The notes under the pieces are model-generated. The model made no database searches and was not told where the DNA came from. It saw only the letters and a program-made list of their open reading frames with translations. Of a stretch of DNA of 64,000 nt, positions 7,962-15,648 are shown in pieces. Numbering within the stretch: the stretch's first letter is position 1; each line of letters opens with the position of its first letter. A program made the position numbers and the translations under genes. This DNA is from Chloroflexi bacterium CFX4 (GTDB taxonomy: Bacteria > Chloroflexota > Anaerolineae > Aggregatilineales > UBA2796): contig QWHC01000014.1 of assembly GCA_021404685.1 (NCBI GenBank), positions 1-64,000 of the forward strand. The letters run 5' to 3'.

Positions 7962-9479
7962 TCATAGGCTGCCTGCCATCAGCAGACCGAGTTTTTCAGC
8001 AGTTGCTTCAGCGCGCGGCAAAATGCCCATGATCTGCCCTTCGTAAATCACCGCAATCCGATCCGAGAGCGCTAAAATTTCCTCTAAATCTTCTGAGATG
8101 AGCAGGATTGCCGTGCCATGTGCGCGCTGATCAAGCAGCACGCGGTGAATGTACATCGTTGCGCCAATATCTACGCCGCGTGTTGGCTGTGCGGCAAGCA
8201 GCACGTGCGGATTCCGCGAAAGCTCACGCGCCAAGATCAGCTTTTGAATATTGCCGCCGGACAGATTGCGTAAGGGTGTGCTTTGGCTAGGCGTTTTCAC
8301 GTTGAAGCGCGTGATCAGATCGCCCGTCATTTGGCGCACAGCACGGAAGTTAATCATGCCGCGCTGTGCAATCGGCGGGCGCGTATGCGTCTGCAAAATC
8401 GCGTTTTCCGCCACGCTAAAGGTCTTGATGGCACCATCGCGCATCCGTTCTTCAGGAATATAGCTGAAGCCGGCGGCGATTCGCTCTGCCACGCTTGCCT
8501 GAGTCAGGTCTGCCTCATCCAGGTAGACCTTGCCGCTGGTGAGTGGGCGCAGTCCAGCGATCACCTCTGCCAGTTCGCGCTGCCCATTCCCTGAAACACC
8601 AGCTACGCCTAAAATCTCGCCGCCGCGCACCTCCAGCGAAACATCGCGCAAGGCAGGCAGGCGGCGCGCATTCAGCGCGTTCAATTGCTCCACGCGCAGG
8701 CGCACCTGACCCACTTCCATCGCTTCGTGCGCCACACGCAGCGAAACCTCACGCCCAACCATCAGGCGCGCCAAAATCTCCCGCGTGGCTTGTGTTGTTG
8801 GCAAGCTGCCCACGGCGCGCCCATCGCGCAGCACCATAATCCGATCACTAATCGCCAGCACTTCATGCAGTTTGTGTGAGATGAAGATAATTGCGTGGCC
8901 ATCGGCTGTCATTTGGCGCAAAATCTTAAAGAGATCGTCTACCTCTTGCGGCGTGAGGACGGCTGTCGGCTCATCCATGATCAGCACGCCGGCGTTGCGG
9001 TAGAGCGCTTTGATAATCTCGACGCGCTGCTGCTCTCCAACCGAAAGCTGCCAGACATAAGCACGCGGGTCAACCTTTAGGTTATAGCGCTCGCTAAGCG
9101 CCTGAATGCCGCGCATAATCGGCGTCAAGTCAAGGCGACCGCCGCGCCCTGAAGGCAAGCCAAGCGCAACATTCTCGGCAACCGTTAGGGAAGGCACAAG
9201 CATGAAATGTTGGTGAATCATGCCAATGCCGTGCCGAATAGCATCTGAGGGCGAGCGCAAGTGAAGCGGTTGCCCATTCAGGCGGATTTCACCCTCATCG
9301 GCCGGTTGCATCCCATAGAGAATTTTCATCAGTGTGGACTTGCCTGCGCCGTTTTCGCCAAGCAGGGCAAGAATTTCGCCACGCTGCACTTCCAGATCAA
9401 CCCGATCATTCGCCAAAACGCCGGGAAAGCGTTTGACGATGCCGATCATCTCTACCCGTTCGACGGTTGGCGCGCTCAT
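7962..9479 (-). CDS. ABC transporter ATPase, nucleoside/simple-sugar type (YufO/NupO-like)
   Basis: This 505-residue protein has two fused nucleotide-binding domains. The first has Walker A GENGAGKSTL, signature LSVGEQQRVEI and Walker B VLIMDEPTAVL. The second has a degenerate P-loop (GVSGNGQREL) and signature LSGGNIQKL. A tandem NBD with this opening (MIGIVKRFPGVLANDRVDLE) is typical of the ATPases that pair with BMP-family nucleoside-binding lipoproteins and two RbsC-like permeases. Neither partner is in this window, so it is an orphan or its partners are encoded elsewhere. The ATG at 9479 is preferred over an upstream in-frame start at 9515, which lacks homology-like sequence. Confidence 0.9.
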   Translation of the reverse strand: MSAPTVERVEMIGIVKRFPGVLANDRVDLEVQRGEILALLGENGAGKSTLMKILYGMQPADEGEIRLNGQPLHLRSPSDAIRHGIGMIHQHFMLVPSLTVAENVALGLPSGRGGRLDLTPIMRGIQALSERYNLKVDPRAYVWQLSVGEQQRVEIIKALYRNAGVLIMDEPTAVLTPQEVDDLFKILRQMTADGHAIIFISHKLHEVLAISDRIMVLRDGRAVGSLPTTQATREILARLMVGREVSLRVAHEAMEVGQVRLRVEQLNALNARRLPALRDVSLEVRGGEILGVAGVSGNGQRELAEVIAGLRPLTSGKVYLDEADLTQASVAERIAAGFSYIPEERMRDGAIKTFSVAENAILQTHTRPPIAQRGMINFRAVRQMTGDLITRFNVKTPSQSTPLRNLSGGNIQKLILARELSRNPHVLLAAQPTRGVDIGATMYIHRVLLDQRAHGTAILLISEDLEEILALSDRIAVIYEGQIMGILPRAEATAEKLGLLMAGSL

Positions 9480-9530
9480 AGGCTCTACCGACTTTCTTAA
9501 GTGAGTCCACCACACGCCTTAAGCATAGCA

Positions 9531-9923
9531 TCATTCTGTGCCTGGCACAGTGGCGGCTTGCCCAATCTTCTGGCGTAGGTAGGCAAGTGCTTCTGCCTCT
9601 GTGTTGAAGAATTTGGCGTTTTCAATGCGCGCTAAGCGGAAAACAACTGCGCCGAGCGTCTTGATAAAAGGCGATGCGCCGTATACTGCTATCTCGCCTG
9701 CCATCGGGTGGTTAACAGCAGGTGCCTCGCGGGCGCGCAACGCATTAGGCGACCCGTTGCGGTTGCGAGTCATATCAATGAGCAGATGAACAGTTTCGGT
9801 GGCTGAGTCGTAAATGCGCTTTGCTTCTGGAAATTGGGCAACCATTTCCTCAGAGCGCCACGGATCAACAAACTGGACGCGCAAAATACGCCCATTTTCT
9901 TCAAGGGATTGGAACACAGGCAT
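9531..9923 (-). CDS. STAS/SpoIIAA-like small protein (copy 1)
   Basis: This 130-residue soluble protein begins MPVFQSLEENGRILRVQF. It has the beta-alpha alternation of STAS or SpoIIAA-like domains: strand-turn with the ENGRILRV/FVDPW element, a helix SEEMVAQFPEAKRIYDS, a strand VHLLIDMT, and a C-terminal helix EAEALAYLRQKIG. GGAG lies 8 bp before the ATG, and an extended -10 is present upstream. It shares ENGRILRV, the DPW element, ALRAREAP, HPM and EAEALAYLR with the next gene, so the two are tandem duplicates. A role as an anti-sigma antagonist or protein-protein switch is only a fold-based guess. The conserved ALRAREAP-HPM segment may mark the functional surface. Confidence 0.7.
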   Translation of the reverse strand: MPVFQSLEENGRILRVQFVDPWRSEEMVAQFPEAKRIYDSATETVHLLIDMTRNRNGSPNALRAREAPAVNHPMAGEIAVYGASPFIKTLGAVVFRLARIENAKFFNTEAEALAYLRQKIGQAATVPGTE

Positions 9924-9957
9924 TTGGTCTGCTCCATCGCTATGCAATGATGTGATC

Positions 9958-9966
9958 AGTGTAGCA
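9958..9966 (-). promoter_or_regulatory. Extended -10 element for STAS-like copy 1
   Basis: The minus strand reads TGCTACACT, a TGn-extended -10, 35 bp before the start codon at 9923. Confidence 0.35.
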
Positions 9967-10014
9967 CACTCTCGTTATGATGCCTGTGAATAATTTCTGA
10001 AGATGCTGTTTGGG

Positions 10015-10398
10015 CTATTCTCCAACCTGATCAGCCGCAATCAGCCCGCGAAGATAGGCAAGGGCTTCCGCTTCCGAGTCAAAAAAGCGCGCCCGCCGAA
10101 AACGTATCAGGCGAAAGACGGTTTCTGCCAAGGTACGCCCGACTGCATTCATGCCAAACACAGCAACTTGCCCACCCATTGGGTGATGCAGCATAGGCGC
10201 CTCGCGGGCGCGCAACGCGCCGGGTGTGGTGCGCTTGGCTGCCCTCATATCTGCCAAAAGGTGGATAGGGCGAGTAGCTTCTTCAAGGTAGTGTTTGGTG
10301 CTTTCAAATTCCTTCAGCATTTCTTCCGCCGACCACGGATCGGTGAAGGTGACGCGCAAAATGCGTCCGTTTTCTTCTAACACTTGGACGATTGGCAT
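10015..10398 (-). CDS. STAS/SpoIIAA-like small protein (copy 2)
   Basis: This 127-residue paralogue of the preceding protein keeps ENGRILRV, FTDPWSAEEM, ALRAREAPMLHHPMGG and SEAEALAYLR. GAGGA is placed about 10 bp before the ATG at 10398; an in-frame upstream codon at 10413 is rejected for lack of a ribosome site. It has its own candidate extended -10 at 10440-10448, so the two copies may be expressed separately. The duplication looks old, because the sequences differ at most positions outside the shared blocks. No partner kinase or sigma factor is adjacent. Confidence 0.7.
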   Translation of the reverse strand: MPIVQVLEENGRILRVTFTDPWSAEEMLKEFESTKHYLEEATRPIHLLADMRAAKRTTPGALRAREAPMLHHPMGGQVAVFGMNAVGRTLAETVFRLIRFRRARFFDSEAEALAYLRGLIAADQVGE

Positions 10399-10439
10399 AA
10401 GTTCTATCCTCAATATGATCTGTCTCTAACCATATTGAA

Positions 10440-10448
10440 ACTATAGCA
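10440..10448 (-). promoter_or_regulatory. Extended -10 element for STAS-like copy 2
   Basis: The minus strand reads TGCTATAGT, a TGn-extended -10 about 42 bp before the start codon at 10398. Confidence 0.35.
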
Positions 10449-10535
10449 TAGCCCATCTTGGATAACAGGGGGCGGATGCAGAGATTAGGCGAATTTTATA
10501 CCACTGAGATACGCACAAAAGCGGTCGGTGAGATG

Positions 10536-10559
10536 CCTTTCACCAATGTATGGTGAAGG
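10536..10559 (-). terminator. Hairpin after the Uma2 gene
   Basis: CCTTTCACC and GGTGAAGG pair across AATGTAT just after the stop of the minus-strand Uma2 gene. No T-run follows, so it may be an RNA 3'-end stabiliser rather than a terminator. Confidence 0.3.
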
Positions 10560-10566
10560 TATCCAG

Positions 10567-11157
10567 CTAGAGGTTAAAGAAGGTGGCAAGCGACAAACGG
10601 AAATCAGGTAATAGATCACCAGCACTGATCGTATCAGCCGCACTGAGCAGTGTTGCTTGGTTGCTGCCGTGCGTATAGACCGTCACCTGTTCTACCTGCG
10701 GATCAATGGTCCAGATCAGCCGCACGCCAAGCGCAAGATAGCGCTGTATTTTACGCGCAACAACACTCTGCCGATCCGTTGGCGAAAGCACTTCGGCAAC
10801 AAGAGCAGGAATTAGGGCAATTGGGCGGGAGTCGGCATCCGTTGTATTAGCGCGCCATTCAGCAAAGGCAGCCTTATCGAAGAGTGCTACATCTGGCACC
10901 AGTGAGTCCGCTAGCCAGTTTGCTGCGCTCTGATCAGGTGGAATAAAAGTAGTCTCACTAAAACTCTCCCACTGATCACCCGCCAACACTAAATTGTCTA
11001 GCGCACGGAAGAGCGCCCTAATCAGCAAGCTATGTTTCAATACGCTCGGACTCATCTCATAAACCTCGCCATCAATCAGTTCAAAGCGCTTTTCGGTGCT
11101 GCGCTCCAGAAAGTCCATAAGCGCCATGCCACGCCGCACAACTGTCTGCTCGCTCAT
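10567..11157 (-). CDS. Uma2-family (DUF820) restriction-endonuclease-fold protein
   Basis: This 196-residue protein has the Uma2 layout: an N-terminal FELIDGEVYEMSPS strand pair, LVPDVALF (the Asp of the PD-(D/E)XK core), then PALVAEVLSPTDRQS with a Lys-containing helix KIQRYLALGVRLIW and a closing IDPQ. Uma2 proteins carry a restriction-endonuclease-like fold and are highly expanded in Cyanobacteria and Chloroflexota. Their role is unknown, and links to mobile DNA or DNA maintenance have been proposed. GGAGG lies 8 bp before the ATG at 11157. It is 49 bp downstream of ftsH on the same strand, with a very stable hairpin between, so co-transcription is likely reduced. Confidence 0.85.
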   Translation of the reverse strand: MSEQTVVRRGMALMDFLERSTEKRFELIDGEVYEMSPSVLKHSLLIRALFRALDNLVLAGDQWESFSETTFIPPDQSAANWLADSLVPDVALFDKAAFAEWRANTTDADSRPIALIPALVAEVLSPTDRQSVVARKIQRYLALGVRLIWTIDPQVEQVTVYTHGSNQATLLSAADTISAGDLLPDFRLSLATFFNL

Positions 11158-11179
11158 ATATATGTCCTCCCACAAAGAT

Positions 11180-11207
11180 TAGGCGGCAGGGTTTAACCCG
11201 CCGCCTA
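11180..11207. terminator. Stable hairpin between Uma2 and ftsH
   Basis: TAGGCGGC plus GGG pair with CCC plus GCCGCCTA across TTTAA, with a single bulged A. On the minus strand it is followed by ATCTTTG. It sits in the 67-bp gap before the Uma2 start, where it could end the ftsH transcript. Confidence 0.5.
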
Positions 11208-11224
11208 TCGTCCTTCAGATTGGT

Positions 11225-13180
11225 TTAGGCAGGGCTGGCAGCGGCGCCCATGCGCGGCGGCAAATCATCGCGTTGTTCGCGCTGCGTTGCCGATTTTTCG
11301 GAAGGCTTAGGTAGCATTTCTGGGCGTTTGCGGCGTCCCGCGGGCGATTCGCCCATCAACTGCATGAAGTCCTCATAGTCAATCGTCTCAACTTCCAGCA
11401 GGCGCTGTGCCACCATTTCTAGGGCGTCGCGGTGTTCATTGATGACGGTCAGGGCGCGCTGATACGCCTCATCCACGATCTTCTTGACTTCCTCATCAAT
11501 GACCTCGGCAACCGCCTCGCTGTAGTCGCGCTGTTCGGAAATTTCGCGCCCAAGAAAGACCATTTCTTCCTTCTGCCCGAAGATCATCGGACCGAGCCGA
11601 TCGCTCATGCCGAAGCGCGTCACCATAGCACGGGCATAGCGCGTCACCGTGGCGAGGTCGCTGCCGTTGCCGCCGCCTGCGCCCGTGGTCACTTCACCAA
11701 AGACGATTGCCTCCGCAGCGCGCCCACCAAGTGCCTGTGCGATGGCATCCTTGATGCGTGCGCGTGTCTCTGGCCCCATATCGTCTTCTGGCACACTCAG
11801 CACCGAGCCGCCGGACATGCCACGCGGCACAATGGTGATCTTCCGCACGGGATCACAGTACGGCAGGAAATGCCCAACAATAGCATGACCTGCTTCGTGG
11901 TAGGCAACAAGGCGCTTTTGCTCTTCGCTGATAACGCGGCTCTTGCGCTCTGGACCTAGCACAACACGGTAGATTGCTTCCTCGCAATCACGCATGGAAA
12001 TGCTTTTCTTGTTCTTGCGCGCCGCAAGGATTGCTGCCTCGTTCATGAGGTTCTCAAGGTCGGCCCCTACGAAGCCGGGCGTGGTGCGCGAAAGCACACC
12101 CAAATCCACATCAGAGGCAAGCGGTTTGCCGCGTGTATGCACGCGCAGAATTGCCTCGCGCCCTTTCATATCAGGGCGATCCAGCACGACGCGCCGATCA
12201 AAGCGACCGGGACGCATCAGGGCAGGGTCAAGAATATCGGGACGGTTGGTAGCGGCGATCACGATCACATTTGTATCGGTATCGAAGCCGTCCATTTCCA
12301 CCAAGATTTGGTTGAGCGTTTGCTCGCGCTCGTCATGGCTGCCGCCCAAGCCCGCACCGCGATGGCGTCCGACGGCATCAATTTCATCCACAAAGATGAT
12401 GCACGGGCTATGGCGCTTTGCCTGCTCAAAGAGATCGCGCACCCGTGAGGCGCCCACGCCAACGAACATCTCGACAAATTCCGAGCCGCTGATGCTAAAG
12501 AACGGCACACCTGCCTCGCCTGCCACCGCTTTGGAGAGCAACGTCTTGCCCGTGCCCGGGCTGCCCACCAACAGCACGCCCTTTGGAATGCGTGCGCCAA
12601 GCTGAATGAATTTATCAGGCTCTTTGAGGAACTCGACGATCTCGCGCAGTTCCTCTTTGGCTTCATCCGCGCCTGCCACATCATCAAAGGTAACCGTTGG
12701 GCGATCACCGGTGAACATCCGCGCACGGCTTTTCCCAAACGAGATTGCCTGATTGTTTGAGCCTTGTGCTTGGCGTAACATCAGGTAAAAGAAGCCTGCG
12801 ATCAGGATAATCGGCAGCAGTGAAATCAACAAACTGAGGAAAGGCGTCCAATCGCTCGGCGGCACATACTCGATGGGCAGTTGCGAAACCAACTCAGGTG
12901 GTACGCCCAAGCTGATCAACTGCTCTGGCAGCGGCATGGACGCATCTTTGCGCGAAACGGCGGGTGGGCGGTTGCCGCCTGCATAGGTGACGCGCACCTC
13001 GTTTTGGGCAACTGCAATCGCGCTAATGCGCGGGGTGCCGCTGATGATTTGTTGGGCAAGTTCGCTCAGTTTCAGCTCACCAGACGGTGCGCCGCCGCCG
13101 CGAACGCCGAGAAAAATTGCCAGGAGGGCAATGCCAATAAGAATCCAGACGAACAGGTTACGAAAACGTGGGTTATTCAC
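11225..13180 (-). CDS. ftsH: ATP-dependent zinc metalloprotease FtsH
   Basis: This membrane-bound AAA+ protease degrades misassembled membrane proteins and regulatory proteins. It has about 651 residues, the usual length. The order is TM1 ([17 protein letters not shown]), an extracytoplasmic domain, TM2 ([19 protein letters not shown]), AAA+ with Walker A GSPGTGKT (about residues 206-213) and Walker [10 protein letters not shown], the second region of homology [20 protein letters not shown], and the peptidase domain with zinc motif HEAGH (about 428-432) and the third ligand Asp in [11 protein letters not shown] at 13180 gives the family-typical start NNPRFRNLF; a TTG at 13198 adds six residues and cannot be excluded. 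A consensus -10 lies about 100 bp upstream. Confidence 0.97.
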   Translation of the reverse strand: MNNPRFRNLFVWILIGIALLAIFLGVRGGGAPSGELKLSELAQQIISGTPRISAIAVAQNEVRVTYAGGNRPPAVSRKDASMPLPEQLISLGVPPELVSQLPIEYVPPSDWTPFLSLLISLLPIILIAGFFYLMLRQAQGSNNQAISFGKSRARMFTGDRPTVTFDDVAGADEAKEELREIVEFLKEPDKFIQLGARIPKGVLLVGSPGTGKTLLSKAVAGEAGVPFFSISGSEFVEMFVGVGASRVRDLFEQAKRHSPCIIFVDEIDAVGRHRGAGLGGSHDEREQTLNQILVEMDGFDTDTNVIVIAATNRPDILDPALMRPGRFDRRVVLDRPDMKGREAILRVHTRGKPLASDVDLGVLSRTTPGFVGADLENLMNEAAILAARKNKKSISMRDCEEAIYRVVLGPERKSRVISEEQKRLVAYHEAGHAIVGHFLPYCDPVRKITIVPRGMSGGSVLSVPEDDMGPETRARIKDAIAQALGGRAAEAIVFGEVTTGAGGGNGSDLATVTRYARAMVTRFGMSDRLGPMIFGQKEEMVFLGREISEQRDYSEAVAEVIDEEVKKIVDEAYQRALTVINEHRDALEMVAQRLLEVETIDYEDFMQLMGESPAGRRKRPEMLPKPSEKSATQREQRDDLPPRMGAAASPA

Positions 13181-13545
13181 AGCCCTAGAAGCCTCCAACT
13201 TTGTGCGTGCTGCGCCAAGCGATTAACGACCCAATCTTAAAAGGCAGCACACACGCGGTTCTAGTACGTATGTTTATGATTATACCAATAAGCAGATATA
13301 AATACAGCGGATTTCTTGGGTTCGGGGCAGTGAATTTTGCGGTATGTGTGCTGACCCTTCGTGTGATCACCTAGCGTGTGGCAAGGGTAGACGGTTCGCT
13401 GCACGGCGCTGCTGGTGCGGCTGGCTTGTGCAGGCAGTGGTGTGTGGTGGCGGCTGAGCAACCAACGTGCCGCATTCGGCAATCAAACGTGAATTTTGGT
13501 ACAATCTTGGCATCACGCCCACGAGTTGTATTGAGATGGTTGACG
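13181..13545. other. Divergent intergenic region ftsH / FAD oxidoreductase
   Basis: This 365-bp region lies between two divergent genes. The ftsH side is AT-rich and carries the promoter described separately. The right half is GT-rich, and a possible -10 (TACAAT at 13500-13505) lies 40 bp before the start at 13546. I saw no RNA gene or conserved ORF in it. Confidence 0.6.
13279..13287 (-). promoter_or_regulatory. Extended -10 promoter element of ftsH
   Basis: The minus strand reads TGGTATAAT, a perfect TATAAT with an extended TGn. It is about 98 bp upstream of the GTG start, leaving a 5' UTR of roughly 90 nt. No good -35 is visible, as expected for an extended -10. Confidence 0.55.
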
Positions 13546-14997
13546 ATGCCTTTATTAGAAACGCGCTTTGATGTGATCATCGTTGGCGGCAGACCTGCCG
13601 GCGCAACCTTAGCGGCGCGCCTTGCACAAGGTGGTTTGCGCGTCTTGCTCTTGGATCGGGCAACTTTTCCAAGCCTGCCTGCTGTTTCCAGCCCGATCAT
13701 CTACGCCTGCACAATGGCGCTGCTGGACGAGATTGGCGCTGATGAGGCTGCCTACGCGCACAACACGCCTAAAATCCGCAAGTTGATCAGCGAGACACGG
13801 GACTACTACCGCGCTATTGCTGTGATCCCTGAAGACCGTGGGCGCGACTATGCCTACGCCATTGATCGGGCGCGCTTTGATAACGCGCTGTGGGAACAGG
13901 CTGCCCACACAGACGGCGTGACTGCCTTGCCAGGCTTTGCCGTCAGCGATTTATTGTGGGACGGTGAGCGCGTAATCGGCGTGACGGGTAGGCGGCATGG
14001 CAGCCACGCTCTGGAAAACTTTCACGCCGAGACAGTGGTCGGTGCTGATGGGCGGTGGTCATTGGTGGCGCGCAAGGTGAACGCACCGCTTTATAATGTG
14101 GACGACGCGCCGACCACATCGCTCTACTACGCCTATTGGCGCGATGTGCAGCCTTATGATTTGGATGAGCCGCTGATGATAGCGCATGGCACGCTTGATG
14201 GCTTAGGCTATCTGACGATGGACAGCGCTGATGGCACAACGGCAGTTGTCTGTGAGGCGCACACCGAGACCATTGCGCGCTTTTCGCAGGGCGCGGGCGA
14301 GCCAGAGGCGCTCTACACGGCGCTTTTGCAGAACGCGCCGCGCATTTGGGCGCGCTTGCAGGGCGCAGAGCGTGTGACAACCGTTCGCGGCTTGAAGCAT
14401 ACGCCAAATTATTATCGGCAGCCCTTTGGAGCAGGTTGGGCGTTGGTCGGTGATGCTGTCCATCACAAAGACCCACTCGGCGGGCAGGGCATCTACGACG
14501 CCATTTTCAGCGCGAAGGCATTCGCCGAGCAATACTTAGCCTACAAGCGCGGCACCTTTGGCTATATCACTGCCCTGTCGCGCTACAAAGAGGCATTGGA
14601 GGCGGAAACGCTGCCTATCTATTTCAACACGCTTGCGGCGCGTGCGAACCTGAATCCACCGAATGCCTTCCAGCGCTTGCTCGGACGCTATCTGATGGAA
14701 AGCCCTGAGGTTTCGGAAGTGTTGGCGCGTGTGCCAGCGCGCATGGGTAGCGCCGATACCTTGATGACCACGCGCCGCATCCTTCTGACGGTTGCCAAAG
14801 GCGTGGCGTGGGATGCGCGCCGCACCCTGACCAGTGAAATGAGTCCATCGGCGGTGCCGCCGCTGCCAAGTGAGCGGGCGCAAGGCGTGCGCGAGACCAG
14901 TTCCTATCAGCAGCGGTTGGGCTGTTTAGGGTGGCTTTTCGCGCTGCCAGCGATTATGATGTTCAATGGGTTGGGCGCGCTGCGGCGCAAAGGTTAA
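13546..14997 (+). CDS. FAD-dependent oxidoreductase (geranylgeranyl-reductase / halogenase-like)
   Basis: The protein has 483 residues. The N-terminal dinucleotide-binding motif is FDVIIVGGRPAGATLAARLA with the acidic residue in LLLDRATF; the usual GxGxxG is GGRPAG here. The second FAD motif is WALVGDAVHHKDPLGGQGIYDA, the GD motif of class A flavoprotein monooxygenases and geranylgeranyl reductases, and ADGRWSLVA is also typical. The substrate is unknown. The C-terminus ends with a hydrophobic stretch (LGCLGWLFALPAIMMFNGLG) that may associate with the membrane. The ATG at 13546 is preferred; the upstream in-frame extension to 13378 has no homology-like sequence. Its stop overlaps the start of the MNT gene. 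Confidence 0.85.
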   Translation: MPLLETRFDVIIVGGRPAGATLAARLAQGGLRVLLLDRATFPSLPAVSSPIIYACTMALLDEIGADEAAYAHNTPKIRKLISETRDYYRAIAVIPEDRGRDYAYAIDRARFDNALWEQAAHTDGVTALPGFAVSDLLWDGERVIGVTGRRHGSHALENFHAETVVGADGRWSLVARKVNAPLYNVDDAPTTSLYYAYWRDVQPYDLDEPLMIAHGTLDGLGYLTMDSADGTTAVVCEAHTETIARFSQGAGEPEALYTALLQNAPRIWARLQGAERVTTVRGLKHTPNYYRQPFGAGWALVGDAVHHKDPLGGQGIYDAIFSAKAFAEQYLAYKRGTFGYITALSRYKEALEAETLPIYFNTLAARANLNPPNAFQRLLGRYLMESPEVSEVLARVPARMGSADTLMTTRRILLTVAKGVAWDARRTLTSEMSPSAVPPLPSERAQGVRETSSYQQRLGCLGWLFALPAIMMFNGLGALRRKG

Positions 14998-15305
14998 TGA
15001 AAATGCTGGCACATATTGATCTACCCTACGAAAAAATTGCGACGATCTGCCAACACTATCCAATACGGCGTTTAGCGCTTTTTGGGTCGGTGCTGCGTGA
15101 TGATTTTCAGCCCGAGAGTGATGTGGATATGTTAGTGGAGTTTGAGGTAGGTGCAGTGGTTGATCTGTTTGACATGGCAGAGATTGAGGATGGTTTAACA
15201 CAGCTTCTTGGGCGTAAGGTGGATTTGCGGACGCCTAAGGAACTCAGCCGCTACTTTCGGGATCAGGTGGTGGCAACTGCCCAGACCGTCTATGAACGAG
15301 AATGA
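14997..15305 (+). CDS. mntA: MNT-domain nucleotidyltransferase antitoxin
   Basis: This 102-residue minimal nucleotidyltransferase has the motif FGSVLRDDFQPESDVDMLVE: GS at 30-31 and catalytic Asp residues D42 and D44. MNT proteins of this type pair with HEPN (HepT) RNases. In characterised pairs MntA adds AMP units to the tyrosine of the HEPN RX4HXY motif and so silences it. The start overlaps the previous stop (TAATG), and the stop overlaps the HEPN gene by 14 bp, giving translational coupling in the usual MNT-HEPN arrangement. A second ATG two codons in is possible. Confidence 0.9.
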   Translation: MKMLAHIDLPYEKIATICQHYPIRRLALFGSVLRDDFQPESDVDMLVEFEVGAVVDLFDMAEIEDGLTQLLGRKVDLRTPKELSRYFRDQVVATAQTVYERE

Positions 15306-15645
15306 TCGCATTCGCCTGCAACATATGTACGATGCTGCTTATGAGGCTCGATCTTTTGCAGCAGGCAAAACACGCGAGGCACTCGATGCTGATCGTGGCT
15401 TGGTATTGATCCTGACTCAGTTGATTATGATTATAGGTGAAGCGGCTGCTCGTATAAGTGAAGAAACACGCCTAGCGCATCCTAATGTTGCTTGGCGAGC
15501 AATTGTCGGAATGCGGAATCATTTGGTACACGCTTATTTTGATGTGGATTTAGACATCATCTGGAACACAATTGCGAACAGGATTCCAGAATTGCTTGAA
15601 ACATTGGCGGCGATTTTAGAAACGCCGAGTAAAACGGATACGTGA
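15292..15645 (+). CDS. hepT: HEPN-domain RNase toxin (DUF86/HepT)
   Basis: This 117-residue all-helical protein has the HEPN toxin motif RNHLVHAY: R75, H80 and Y82 form the complete RX4HXY ribonuclease motif, including the tyrosine modified by MntA. It should be an active, MNT-controlled RNase (tRNA cleavage is known for relatives). It overlaps the MNT gene and ends 3 bp before ccmF, so the pair is embedded directly in front of the cytochrome maturation operon and may share its transcript. All key residues are intact. Confidence 0.92.
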   Translation: MNENDRIRLQHMYDAAYEARSFAAGKTREALDADRGLVLILTQLIMIIGEAAARISEETRLAHPNVAWRAIVGMRNHLVHAYFDVDLDIIWNTIANRIPELLETLAAILETPSKTDT

Positions 15646-15648
15646 CCT

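Noticed and set aside
11432..12605. Several plus-strand frames opposite ftsH
   Set aside because: They mirror the strongly conserved ftsH gene and have the biased composition of shadow frames.
13378..13545. N-terminal extension of the FAD oxidoreductase by 56 codons
   Set aside because: The extension is Gly/Ala/Arg/Cys-rich with no domain pattern and covers a possible promoter. The FAD motif starts right after the ATG at 13546.
13181..13545. Small stable RNA (SRP RNA, 6S, tmRNA) in the intergenic region
   Set aside because: No GGAAG-type SRP apical loop or other signature was found. Only promoter-like elements are visible.
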